Origin: an uncultured Luminiphilus sp.
GTDB taxonomy: Bacteria; Pseudomonadota; Gammaproteobacteria; Pseudomonadales; Halieaceae
DNA: 64,000 nt
Direction: 5' to 3'
Assembly (NCBI GenBank): GCA_943787485.1
Contig: CALSMP010000009.1
Location: 62,001 to 126,000 of the forward strand
The translations under genes and the position numbers were made by a program. A model generated the notes under the pieces. The model searched no databases and was not told the origin of the DNA. It was given only the letters and a program-made list of their open reading frames with translations. Positions 18,061 to 29,112 of this stretch are shown here, one piece after another; position 1 is the stretch's first letter; each line of letters begins with the position of its first letter.

Positions 18061-20336
18061 ATGCAGAATTTAGTAACGAGTGACCATCAGACTGCTGTGG
18101 AGCGGGCCCGCGCGTTTCCTAAGCTGCGAATGCTGCCTTTAGTGGTGGCGATTTCCGTTGCCGGGTGCGCTAGCGTGTCTTCCAATTCAGGGCCCAAAGA
18201 GAACAAGGCGATCGATGCCGGTGCGCCGCTGGCGACTTCTGCCGCGGGTCTTGCCGGTGATGGAATTGAGGCTGATGAAGTGACTGACGCGGAAGCCATT
18301 ACTTTTCGGGGCACCGATCAGGTGGTGAAGTTGCCGGATGCGCCAGATCCTGTTCGCTTTGTCGGCGACGCGGTTACGCTGAGCTTTGAGAATGCGCCCC
18401 TGAGTGAGGTAACCCATGCGGTACTTTCAGACGTTTTGGGGGTTGATTACCTCATTGATGGGCCAATTCCGGGTGAGGTCACCCTACGCACTCGCACGCC
18501 AATCGAGCGAGACCAGCTGCTGGCGGTACTTGAGTCGTTGTTGAAAGCGAACAAGGTGATGCTGATTCGCGGTAAAGATGGACGTTTTATTGTGAGTAGC
18601 TCCGATCTGGCTACTAAGCTGTCCCCGAAAGTAGTGACCGCCGATCAAACAGCAGCCGGCTACTCAACGATGATTATTCCACTTCAATACATCAGCGCGG
18701 CGGGTATGGCGGAAATACTGAAACCCATGGCCGAAGACCGTTCCTTCGTACGTGTCGACAAGGCGCGTAACTTATTGATGCTGGCGGGCACTCAGGCACA
18801 ATTGGGCGGCTGGTTGGAAATTATCGATACTTTCGATGTCGATATGTTGGAAGGCATGTCAGTTGGCTTGTTTCCTTTGCAATACAGCGGTGTGGAGGAG
18901 TTGGTGGAAGCGCTTAATCTACTGCTCACAGAAGCATCGGCGGGAGAGGGTGAAGCGGGACTTACTGATGTGGTCAGAGTTATGCCCTTCGTCCGTCTAA
19001 ACAGCGTTATGGTGATTACTCCGCGCGCGCATTATCTCGATCGCATGGAAACCTGGATTGAGCGTCTCGATCGGCCCCCCGAGAATGGTGCGGAACGGCG
19101 CCTGTATGTGTACCCCGTACAGAACACCACTGCCAGCCGACTGGCAATGCTTCTGAACAGTATCTACAGCGGCGGTGGCTCAGGCGGCCAAAGAGGCGCT
19201 TTAGACAATCGCAACGTCGCGCCGGGCTTGAATCGGGAGTCGGTAGGGGGTGGCGTAAACAACAACCGCATGGGTGCTGACGGAGGAATTCGCGGCGGTG
19301 GGCCCGCGGTGGCCGTTCGTCGGGGATGAATTCAAGTATGGGCATGAACGGTGGCGCCATGGGCGGAGGCACTTCAGTTTCCCAGCTCAGCTTTAGCGAA
19401 GACGGCAGCGATAATCCCGGCACAGAGGTTCGCGTTGTAGCTGACGAAGAAAACAACTCGCTCATGATTTATTCCACCGGCATGCAGTACAAAACGATCA
19501 AAAGTGCCTTGGAAAAGCTTGACACGCCGCCAACCCAAGTTCTGATTGAGGCAAGCATCGTCGAAGTCACTCTTAACGATTCATTGAAATATGGCCTCGA
19601 GTGGACCTTCAACGGCCAGCTTGGTGGGTCCAGCTACGATGGCGTGGGAGTTCTGAGCGACGGCGAGTTTAACTTTGGTGGCGGCGATGGGCTGGCGGCT
19701 GAGTTAGCCAATGGTTTTAGTTATACCGTGGCGGGTGGGGCTGGTGACATCAAGGCAGTGCTGCAGGCGTTGTCAACCGAGTCTTTAGTTAATGTGATCT
19801 CAACTCCCTCGGTCATGGTGCTCGACAATAATGTTGCCAGCATTCAGGTAGGTGATCAGGTTCCGGTCAACAATGGGTCGACCGTCACCAACGGTGGTAA
19901 CAGTATTCAGAACATCAGTTACAAGGATACCGGCGTGCAGCTCATGGTGAGGCCATCGGTAAATGCGGGTGGCCTCGTGACCATGGACGTGCAGCAAACG
20001 GTCACCGATGTCGGTCAAATCGATGTAACCGGGAACCGTCGATTCCTTGAACGAAGCATTGCTAGTCGGGTGGCGGTGCGTTCTGGAGAATCAATTGTCC
20101 TAGGTGGTTTGATAAGAGAAAATGCCGCAAATCAGGAAGATGGGGTGCCGTGGTTGCACAAGGTGCCCTTGATTGGGCCGCTATTCGGTACCACCGAGCA
20201 AACCCGCGATCGGACCGAACTTTTGATCATCATTACCCCCCGAGCGCTCTATAACGATGCTGAACTGCGTCAGGTCAGCGACGAGATGCGGGATCAGATC
20301 AGAAATTTTGAACTGATCGATATGCAGGTCAAATAA
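18061..20336 (+). CDS. gspD: Type II secretion secretin GspD, frame-disrupted
   Basis: Outer-membrane channel of the secretion system. It starts at ATG 18061 (GGAG upstream) with a lipoprotein signal ending VAGC at Cys36. N0 and N-domains follow (about residues 100-400), then a Gly/Asn/Ser-rich linker, and the secretin core with VISTPSVMVLDNNVASIQVG and a C-terminus ending in LIIITPR. The frame changes by one base between 19281 and 19326, inside the Gly-rich linker: the first frame stops at 19329 and the second continues to 20336. One missing base (likely in a G-run) would join them. An acylated GspD could reach the outer membrane without a GspS pilotin, and none is in this cluster. Confidence 0.9.
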
Positions 20337-20338
20337 AG

Positions 20339-20812
20339 TTGGTAAAAATTGTGACTTTTCGTTGGAATAAAAGCGGCTTTCAGTCGTCAAATCTATGGAA
20401 AACGCCATTTTTGGTGGTGTTTTTTGGGATCTTGGCAGCATGTTCGGCCCCTCGTGAGCTCGAAGATTCAGAAAAAAATCTTCTGATTCAGCGAGTTACG
20501 GAGCGATGGCGGTGTCTGGAGCGAAACGACTACGCCTGTGCGTATGAGTATCTCTCACCCGCCTACCGCAACGTGTTCAGCTACGAGATGTATCGAAATC
20601 GATACTTTTCCGCGCTGGAACGCAGGTTGACAGGGGTCAAAGTGGTTGCCTATGATCCGGATGCAGCTGTAGCGAGTGTGAGGGTCGGGGTCATGTCCAG
20701 GCCTCTCAAAAGTACGTCTTCAGCTTCACGGGCAATCGGCATAACGCCAACAAACTTGACCGAAGCCTGGCTTTGGGGGAGTGGAAAGTGGTGGTACGCC
20801 GAAAATCCGTAA
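20339..20812 (+). CDS. Small uncharacterised lipoprotein after gspD
   Basis: No family was recognised. It begins 2 bp after gspD (TTG at 20339; a GTG at 20351 is an alternative) and is probably the last gene of the secretion operon. An N-terminal hydrophobic stretch ends in the lipobox LAAC (Cys35). The mature part is about 120 residues and starts with a helical segment holding two cysteines (WRCLERNDYACAYEYLSP), followed by Tyr-rich sequence. The pattern of 'load' followed by YxxxSP recalls small NTF2-like lipid-anchored domains, but that is a guess. A pilotin-like or accessory role for the secretin is possible from its location only. Confidence 0.6.
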   Translation: MVKIVTFRWNKSGFQSSNLWKTPFLVVFFGILAACSAPRELEDSEKNLLIQRVTERWRCLERNDYACAYEYLSPAYRNVFSYEMYRNRYFSALERRLTGVKVVAYDPDAAVASVRVGVMSRPLKSTSSASRAIGITPTNLTEAWLWGSGKWWYAENP

Positions 20813-20853
20813 AACTGTGCGTTAACAGCTGGCTGCAGCTAGTGTAGCGCTAG

Positions 20854-20877
20854 CACTTAAACCTTCGGGTTAACGTG
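20854..20877 (+). other. Leader hairpin with UUCG loop before the 20.9-kb gene
   Basis: CACTTAAACC (20854-20863) and GGTTAACGTG (20868-20877) can pair imperfectly around a TTCG loop. There is no T-run, so it is more likely a leader RNA structure (or the remains of a terminator for the upstream operon) than a functional terminator. Confidence 0.35.
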
Positions 20878-20903
20878 AAAACAACAGACTTTAGGAGTCT
20901 CCT

Positions 20904-22748
20904 ATGAAGCAGTTTCAAAAGTATGGCGTAGCCGCCGCAGTAGCCTCAATAGCTACCGGCGTGGTTGCGACCGAAGTGTCCAAGAAGGAAGCAGGCGACC
21001 TCGCTATCATTCCTTACTACACAGTGCTTGACGGTAAGAACACCGGTATGCACATCATCAACACGACCGCAAGCACTCAGGTGGTAAAAGTCCGTCTGCG
21101 TCGTGGTGCCGATTCTAAAGACGCACTCGATTTCAACCTCGTTATGTCCCCGCTTGATGAGTGGACCGCCAACATTGGCGCCAATCCTGACGGTGATGGC
21201 GTACGCGTTACGACCGGTGACACCACGTGTACTGTTCCAGCATTCCCAGAAGGCGGTGCGGTAATGCCGACCACTTTCGCGGAGGGTGCCGAAGAAGGCT
21301 ACGTTGAGATCATCGCTATGGGCCAGCCCTCTGTCGAGGCCGTATCACTGTGGCGGTTGCCGCAGAGCACGATGATGGTGTGCCGCTAGCTTGTGCAGTC
21401 GTACGTCAGAACTTCTATCGCGTTTCTGACGATGACGGCGTATGGATGCTTTGCACTACAAACTTGCGTCACCGGCGCCAGTACCCGTGGCGTTCATTAC
21501 AGCGACATCACTAGCTCCGGCTTTGTACCGCTAATGCCGCTCGCACCGGTGGTGCTTGCGATATCGAAGCCGCGCGCGAAGGCTCTCTGTGGAGATAAGG
21601 ATGACTACAGTCACCATTGTAACAACGCTTATCGTTGACTCATCAACGCTACTTTTATGTTGACTCAGATGACGCGCGTTGAAGGTATCCTGGATGATCA
21701 CGGACTCAGACGGTGGTCTTGAGATCGGTGACAACGCTGTGATGGTCGAAGGCTTCTCCGAAATTCCCATGATCACCAACCAGGAGCTTCTGGACTTTGG
21801 TGTTAATGGCATCCTCAACTATGATCCGCTGAATTTTGAGCTGCCCAACTTATCATGGGGTGTATGGAACCCGACGATCGTGGCGCCTGGCAAGTCATCG
21901 CCCCCGGCACCGGTATTGCCAACGCAACACCCTCAATGATGCCTGCGCTGATGGATGCGCTGGATGCTGAGGTGCTAATCAATGATTGGGCTGCGTTCGA
22001 TACAGCCGCGGGTACGGTCGCGACCGATTGGGTCGTTACCCTGCCTGGCCAGTACACCATGCAGAACCCGATCTGTGATGCGTACGATGCCTACTCAGAA
22101 GCAGCAACTGCGTGTGCTGTCACGACTGCTGCTGCCACCGCAGGCCTGAGCACTGCTGGTGCACTGGATGAAGATCAGCTTCCGCTGACGGTTGCCGATG
22201 GCGGCGGCAGCAACATGCTGTTGTGGGACCGTGAGGAAATGAGTCTGAACGAAACTCCCGACACCCCTGACACTGACCTCGGCTTCTCGCCCGGTGGTTC
22301 TGCGGGTACGCCGGCTGACACGTTCGTCCTGAACCGAGAAGTGAACGTCATTATGTTCAATGACGGTAACGTTCTGGGAACGGCAGATCTTCAAGACGAA
22401 GACCTCGGTCTTGGTTTTGTGGTCAATGTTAGCGATGAGGGCAGCCCACCGATCGTGGTTGGTCAGCCTTGGTTATCGAAGAAGTTGCTGATGAGATGAT
22501 CTGGTCGCCCGAGGATCTGCGCTTTGGAACTGATATCGATCCCAACGATGAACGGATGACGGTGACAGGACGGCTGGGGTTACTTTGTGGACTCCTTCAC
22601 GGACACTGTAGCTGTAGTCGGCTTCGCGGCGTGGGAGCGATCCTTTGCTGACCAAGCCGGTAACTACGGCCGAGCTATTGAGCACTCGACGATCTCCTCG
22701 TCATTTGCTCGGTCGGCTGGTGGCGTTCTGGCTGGTGGCGTTCTCTGA
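20904..22748 (+). pseudogene. Exported conserved protein, multiply frameshifted
   Basis: A single transcription unit with a strong TTAGGAG ribosome site before ATG 20904 and a terminator right after the last stop. The N-terminus is a cleavable-type signal (AAAVASIATGVVAT), followed by GDLAIIPYYTVLDGKNTGMHI and VKVRLR.., then downstream ATDWVVTLPGQY, LLWDREE and NREVNVIMF. I associate this pattern with an uncharacterised family of secreted or surface proteins in marine Gammaproteobacteria, from memory only. Piecing frames together by codon quality needs at least six shifts (near 21345, 21445, 21530, 21600-21680, 21865, 22470 and 22580). The final frame ends SFARSAGGVLAGGVL. It is either truly decayed or the sequence is poor here. 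Function is unknown; it may be a substrate of the adjacent secretion system. Confidence 0.7.
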
Positions 22749-22776
22749 GCAAAATGTAGCATCTTGCTACTCTTTG

Positions 22777-22804
22777 AAAGCCGACCCTCGGGTCGGCTTT
22801 TTTT
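22777..22804 (+). terminator. Rho-independent terminator
   Basis: AAAGCCGACCC (22777-22787) pairs with GGGTCGGCTTT (22790-22800) and runs into seven consecutive T. It ends the disrupted exported-protein transcript and confirms that the frame fragments before it form one unit. Confidence 0.9.
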
Positions 22805-22844
22805 ATGATCAATATCCAACCTTACAAACTCTGTAGGCGCAACT

Positions 22845-23787
22845 ATGTTTTTACACCTAAACCTCCGCAGCTGCTTTTTTCGCCTAGTAGCGCTCACCGC
22901 AGTGGGCCTGGCGGCTCAGGCGGAATCCAGCGAGCTAGGCTGTCGTCACCGATGTGGATGCTAGTTTGACGCTGAACGAAATCCGCTACATCTATGAGCG
23001 GGCGCCTAAGCAGATACAGAATCAAGCATCTACCGATGCAACGGTCCGCTACGAGCTAATCGCGAATGCCATTGCATCTAAACGCATATTAAAGAGATTA
23101 GAAGAAGCAGGGTCGAACCCTGATGACCTGTACATCGCCTTTCGCTTTGAGGTGCTTGCGGCTGCCCGTAAATTTGATGAACGGCGGTTTCAGCGAGAAT
23201 TGGAGATACCTGATTTGGATTCTCTTGTCCAAGAAAGGTGGCGTATTTCTAAATCTGAAATCGCCAAAGTGCCCGAAAAACGGGCTCTTTCACATATTTT
23301 GTTGCTCTGTTCCGAGACGTGTGACGAGAGTGCAAAGAAGGCTCAATTGCAGGACATTCGACAGCGAATGATTGAGGGTGAGGCCTTCAGTGATTTAGCG
23401 CTTGAATTTTCCCAAGACCCCGGAAGTCGGCAACGCGGTGGGCGGCTTAGCAGGTCCATTGCGCTTTCAGACGAGAATGTTGACCAGACGTTTCGCGACA
23501 CGGCCTTTTCGTTAAACAGCGTCGGTGAGATGAGCGACATCGTTAAAAGTCGATTTGGCTTCCATATTATGCGGCTCGAGGCGATTGAACCCGAGCGCGA
23601 ATATACCTTCGAAGAAGTCAAACAGCCCTTGATGGACGAAATAGAAAAACGCTATCGTGAGGACGCTTATCGTGATTACGTGTTGTCGCTTGGCCCCACT
23701 GAAGCGCTGAAGATTGACCAGGAAGCCATCGATAGCATCATGGGTAAACTCCCTGTCGTGGAAGAGACGCCCGAGCCCAAGGAATGA
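22845..23787 (+). CDS. Parvulin-type peptidyl-prolyl isomerase, frame-disrupted
   Basis: Periplasmic folding catalyst of the PpiC/SurA rotamase family. The rotamase domain runs from about ALSHILLLCSE through FSDLALEFSQDPGSRQRGGRL to KSRFGFHIMRLE, after a helical N-terminal chaperone-like region. A plausible signal peptide starts at ATG 22845 (MFLHLNLRSCFFRLVALTAV.., cleavage after AQA) but is one base out of frame with the body. Removing one G from GG at 22938-22939 joins AESSEL to AVVTDVDASLTLNE. The body alone could start at GTG 22954, which would lack any export signal. It may serve outer-membrane or secreted proteins made nearby. Confidence 0.82.
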
Positions 23788-23908
23788 TCGAGAGATGTGC
23801 GTATGGCCTGATCCCACTCCGCGCTATAAAAACCAGGACCCGCGAAGGCTTGACCATCCTTAGGACTACATCTACCAGCGATCTGGATGTATTCGCGGTC
23901 TAGTTGAT

Positions 23909-24788
23909 TTAGATCGAATATCCAAACTGCGCTAGTAGCTTTGACTGATCCTGTTCAATGTTGATGGGCGGCTGCTCGCTGTGTCTCCCCAACGAAGTGG
24001 GCACCCGCAGGGCCCCCTGCCACCTTGCGCGTACTTGGTCGTTGATGTCGAGCGAGAGAAAACGAGCTACCTCTCTCAGTACCAAGTCCGGCTGCATCAA
24101 CAGCGACTCAAATCGCAACAGAAACATCCGCTCGCGGGCAAAGGGCAGAAACGATAGTAGCCGATCATGAGCCGCACACCAGTAACTGAAAGAGTCTTCG
24201 GGAGAGGTGGGGTCAACGGGTCGGTCGAGCAGCGCCTCACCCCAGAGCGCCAGCTGAGCTTGATTGGCGCTGAAGGCCATGTCCAGACCACTGCGAATGA
24301 CGTGGATATATTTCATGTTTGGCAGAGCACGCAATAAGTAGGGCAGGAAAATATGGGTGTTCGGTTCCTTCCAACCCCAATATGCCTTGTCGGTTCCAAC
24401 CTGCTGCAGGGCAGGTAGTCGCTCCGACGCCGTGCCATGCTCCTGCCATGCGTCTTCTGCAACCAACTTCTCGATCATTACCTCGGCGCGTTGGCGATGC
24501 TCAAGTTCCGTGGTGCCGCTGGGTACCAGTTGATGTCGCGCGCTCAAAAAGGCCTCAAGGGACTCCTGTAGCTCCTCAGCGTGCTCCTCCGGCGGCCAGA
24601 GTGCCTGCCGTTTGAACAGTGCGGTAAAACAAAGATCATCGAGGGACTCATTCAGGTCGTGACCGATGTCAAACCCGAGCTCCCTCAGCAGGTGTGCGAC
24701 CACTCGAGTGCCACTCCCCCCCACGCCACCAATCGCGACGGGTGCCGTGGCCGACAGGGGCTTGATCGGGTGCAGATAGGATTCCATG
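23909..24788 (-). CDS. Sulfotransferase family protein
   Basis: It has a PAPS-dependent sulfotransferase-like fold: the 5'-phosphosulfate loop GGVGGSGTR at about residues 19-27 and the 3'-phosphate motif VIRSGLDMAFS further on. Family enzymes move sulfate from PAPS to carbohydrate, lipid or protein acceptors; the acceptor here is unknown. I chose the ATG at 24788 because the P-loop normally lies close to the N-terminus. An upstream in-frame ATG at 24898 has a better ribosome site (GAGG) but would overlap the start of the divergent ampG-like gene. It is the only minus-strand gene in the first 43 kb and stands alone, which may indicate insertion of a single gene. Confidence 0.8.
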
Positions 24789-24898
24789 GAGCGAAATGAT
24801 ACGCGCCCAATGCGAAAAGTCCTATCCCAAGTCGTCACAAGCAATTTCCCGTTAACGTCAAGCTTGAACATTTGTGCGCTAGCGGTCATCTTGGCCAT

Positions 24899-26191
24899 AT
24901 GACAGCCTCAAACACGTCCCCGGGTCGCTCTGCCGCCGATAACCAAGGAGGAGCACTCGCCTTGATCGCCCAGATATTCACCCGCCGCATGTTTGTCTGT
25001 GTGCTCACTGGCTTCGCCTCTGGCATGCCGCTGTACCTGCTGATTCAGCTGGTGCCGGCTTGGCTCCGGGACTCGGGGGTGTCGCTGGCTGAGATCGGCT
25101 TGTTTGCGCTGGTGGGTTTACCCTACACGTGGAAGTTCTTGTGGGCACCCCTCATGGATCGGTGGCCACTTCCTCTGGGTCTTCGACGAGGCTGGATGCT
25201 GGCCGCCCAAATCGGTTTGATGCTGACTATCGGCCTCCTGGGTGCCATTGACCCACTAGCCAATACGGCACTCGTGGCCGCGGTAGCCGTTGTGATTGCA
25301 ATCTTCAGCGCCACACAGGATGTCGCGATTGATGCCTATCGTCGCGAAATCCTGGACGATCATGAGCTCGGTCTTGGCAATTCAATCCATGTGCAGGCCT
25401 ATCGCATCGCCAGCTTGGTGCCCGGATCCCTATCTCTGATTCTGGCAGATACTCTGCCGTGGTCTTGGGTTTTCTGGATTACTGCCGCCTTCATGCTGGT
25501 GGGGGTAGGGCTCTCTCTTTTTGCCAGCGAGCCAGAGCGCGATGTGGTGCCTGCATCGGGATTGGTCGAAACCGTGGTGGCGCCTTTTCGCGACTATTTA
25601 CGGCGGCGCGGCTGGGGCGCCTTGTTGCTGGCGCTGACGTTCATGGTGGCGTACAAGCTGGGCGACAATATGGCAACGGCACTCTCAACGCCCTTTTATT
25701 TGGATCTTGGGTTCACCAAGACCCAGATTGGCCTAGTGGCAAAACATGCGGCCCTGTGGCCGGCCATTATGGGTGGCCTGCTGGGTGGAATAGCCATGCT
25801 TAGGCTTGGCATCAACAAGGCGCTCTGGGTCTTCGGGGGGCTACAAATGGTCAGCATTTTGGGTTTTGCCTGGCTGGCGGGTACTGGTCCCGTGCTATGG
25901 CTGCTAGCCACGGTTATCGCTTTTGAATATTTCGGTGTGGGTCTTGGCACGGCGGCTTTTACCGCCTTCATTGCCCGTGAGTCTTCGAAGACTTTTGCAG
26001 CGACCCAGTTTGCGCTGTTTACCGCCCTGGCGGCGCTACCAAGAAGCTTGGCCAATGCAACGACGGGTGTTTTGGTCGAGCAACTGGGTTGGGTCACCTT
26101 TTTTGTGTTCTGCACGGGCCTCGCTTTGCCCGGCATGTTGCTATTGATATGGGTAGCTCCCTGGTCGGCTAACAACGATATACGAGGATAG
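24899..26191 (+). CDS. ampG: AmpG-type muropeptide permease (MFS)
   Basis: Imports anhydro-muropeptides for cell-wall recycling in the inner membrane. The first helix contains GFASGMPLYLLIQLVPAWLRDSG, and the loop LVGLPYTWKFLWAPLMDRW is the family signature; AFSATQDVAIDAYR-type sequence follows. About 12 hydrophobic segments are seen in 430 residues, shorter than the 491-residue E. coli protein that has 14. The ATG at 24899 is preferred; an upstream TTG at 24872 adds 9 residues. It is followed by fxsA with a 1-bp gap. Confidence 0.88.
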   Translation: MTASNTSPGRSAADNQGGALALIAQIFTRRMFVCVLTGFASGMPLYLLIQLVPAWLRDSGVSLAEIGLFALVGLPYTWKFLWAPLMDRWPLPLGLRRGWMLAAQIGLMLTIGLLGAIDPLANTALVAAVAVVIAIFSATQDVAIDAYRREILDDHELGLGNSIHVQAYRIASLVPGSLSLILADTLPWSWVFWITAAFMLVGVGLSLFASEPERDVVPASGLVETVVAPFRDYLRRRGWGALLLALTFMVAYKLGDNMATALSTPFYLDLGFTKTQIGLVAKHAALWPAIMGGLLGGIAMLRLGINKALWVFGGLQMVSILGFAWLAGTGPVLWLLATVIAFEYFGVGLGTAAFTAFIARESSKTFAATQFALFTALAALPRSLANATTGVLVEQLGWVTFFVFCTGLALPGMLLLIWVAPWSANNDIRG

Positions 26192-26192
26192 G

Positions 26193-26747
26193 ATGCGGAT
26201 TTTATTTCTTGCCTACCCCTGGCTCGAGTTGCTGAGCTTGATTCAGTTGGGCATCAATACCAGTGCACTCATCGCGCTCGGCTACGTACTACTAACGGTC
26301 CTGGCAGGCATGACCCTGTTGCGGGCGGTGGGCGCTACAGCTGTCAATCGCTTAAGGGAGGCTCAGCGCAGTGGCTTGCTTCAGCAACATGTGTTTGTCG
26401 ATGATCTAGCAGTCGCCGTCGCAGCGTTGCTGTTGCTAATCCCGGGCCTACTGTCCGACTTCTTTGCCCTGGTGGTGTTGATTGGACCGCTCAGGCGGGC
26501 TCTTGGCCGGGCCTTGGGATTGACTGCAACCAACGAGTCGGTCTCTTCCAGTACCGACGGGGCTTTTCACGGTTCATCGCGACATTCATCTCAGCACCCA
26601 TTTCGAGACCCACCGCAAGATTCACCGCAAGGGTTGTTTCAAGACCCATCCCACGAGACCGTCCGAGATCGATCCTCGGGCTCCGGGCGGCCGGTGACCT
26701 TGGACGGGGAGTTTCAAGAGGTCGATCAGCGCGATCCGCAGGACTAA
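26193..26747 (+). CDS. fxsA: FxsA family membrane protein
   Basis: Small inner-membrane protein with hydrophobic segments near residues 5-18, 25-43 and 72-100 and the family motif LLLIPGLLSDFFAL. FxsA in E. coli affects exclusion of phage T7 by the F plasmid; its ordinary role is unknown. The C-terminal 60 residues are a hydrophilic His/Ser/Pro/Gln-rich tail with repeated DPxxxxP units. It sits directly upstream of groESL, as in many Proteobacteria. Confidence 0.88.
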   Translation: MRILFLAYPWLELLSLIQLGINTSALIALGYVLLTVLAGMTLLRAVGATAVNRLREAQRSGLLQQHVFVDDLAVAVAALLLLIPGLLSDFFALVVLIGPLRRALGRALGLTATNESVSSSTDGAFHGSSRHSSQHPFRDPPQDSPQGLFQDPSHETVRDRSSGSGRPVTLDGEFQEVDQRDPQD

Positions 26748-27000
26748 CCTTAAGGAGAGCTGGGGTCTCACGGGCCGATCCTCTGGGGTGGGTCTGAGGA
26801 TCGCGTTTCCTCTGAACGGGTCTCATCCAGAGGGGCCTGCCGCCTCGGACCGACGCGCCGGCAACCCCAAAACTGGCCGCACAGAAAAGTGGCTGGACGG
26901 GAAATCCGCTTTTCTCAGGTTGGCTCTACCCGCTAACACAATGCTTAACCCACTGTTTTCAATGCAAATATTGGGAATCCGACACCTCGACAGCGATTTT
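26748..27000. other. Intergenic region between fxsA and the groESL operator
   Basis: No gene is seen. It holds an 8-bp perfect inverted repeat (CGATCCTC 26776-26783 with GAGGATCG 26796-26803) and a 6-bp one (26809-26814 with 26828-26833), neither with a T-run; they may mark the end of the fxsA transcript. TTGGGA at 26971-26976 and GATTTT at 26995-27000 (18-bp spacer) form a weak vegetative promoter candidate whose start would fall in the CIRCE element. Confidence 0.4.
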
Positions 27001-27027
27001 TTAGCACTCTTTTGCTTTGAGTGCTAA
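27001..27027. promoter_or_regulatory. CIRCE operator (HrcA-binding site) of groESL
   Basis: TTAGCACTC (27001-27009), a 9-bp spacer and GAGTGCTAA (27019-27027) match the CIRCE consensus at all 18 positions. CIRCE is bound by the heat-sensitive repressor HrcA. No hrcA gene is in the window, so its presence elsewhere in this genome is predicted from the operator. Confidence 0.93.
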
Positions 27028-27034
27028 AAAAGCC

Positions 27035-27062
27035 CTTGAAATCCCCCAGTACGACCCCACAT
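27035..27062 (+). promoter_or_regulatory. Sigma-32 (RpoH) promoter of groESL
   Basis: CTTGAAA at 27035-27041, a 13-bp spacer and CCCCACAT at 27055-27062 fit the RpoH consensus CTTGAAA-N11-16-CCCCATNT with one mismatch. It starts 7 bp after the CIRCE element and would give a leader of about 60 bases before groES. Confidence 0.85.
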
Positions 27063-27127
27063 CCCTTGCAAGGCTCGGTGTTGAGCCGATCTAAAACGAT
27101 ATCGTCAACTTGTGGAGACCAACAACC

Positions 27128-27418
27128 ATGAAGATCCGTCCGCTGTATGACCGCGTGGTCATTCGTCGCAAGGAAGAAGAAGAGACCACCGCGGGTGGCA
27201 TCGTCCTGCCCGGTTCCGCCAAGGAAAAGCCCAACCAGGGCGAAGTTATTGCCGTGGGTGATGGCAAAGTCCTCGACAACGGTGAACAGCGTCCGCTGGC
27301 CGTGAAAGTCGGTGACCAGGTCGTGTTTGGCCAATACGCCGGCAGCAACAAAATTGAGATTGATGGCGAAGAGCTCATTCTGATGAGCGAAAGCGAAATC
27401 TACGCCGTTGTCGACTAA
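27128..27418 (+). CDS. groES: Co-chaperonin GroES
   Basis: Heptameric 10-kDa lid of the GroEL folding chamber. The 96-residue protein begins [14 protein letters not shown] and has the mobile loop [12 protein letters not shown], all as expected. ATG 27128 is preceded by GGAGA; the in-frame upstream TTG at 27110 would place extra residues over the ribosome site and is rejected. It is followed by groEL after 38 bp and driven by the CIRCE/sigma-32 region. Confidence 0.98.
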   Translation: MKIRPLYDRVVIRRKEEEETTAGGIVLPGSAKEKPNQGEVIAVGDGKVLDNGEQRPLAVKVGDQVVFGQYAGSNKIEIDGEELILMSESEIYAVVD

Positions 27419-27444
27419 ACATCCCTCCAGAATCTGACAGTTAA

Positions 27445-29097
<1,653 letters not shown>

Positions 29098-29112
29098 GGC
29101 GCCTTTAGCCTC

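Noticed and set aside
20892..20904. TAGGAGTCTCCTA palindrome over the ribosome site of the exported-protein gene
   Set aside because: A one-base loop cannot form a hairpin; most likely chance around a strong Shine-Dalgarno sequence.
21393..21638. Separate 81-codon gene between fragments of the exported protein
   Set aside because: It begins at a weak start immediately after a stop inside the same transcription unit and only part of it has coding-like codon use; better seen as a frame fragment.
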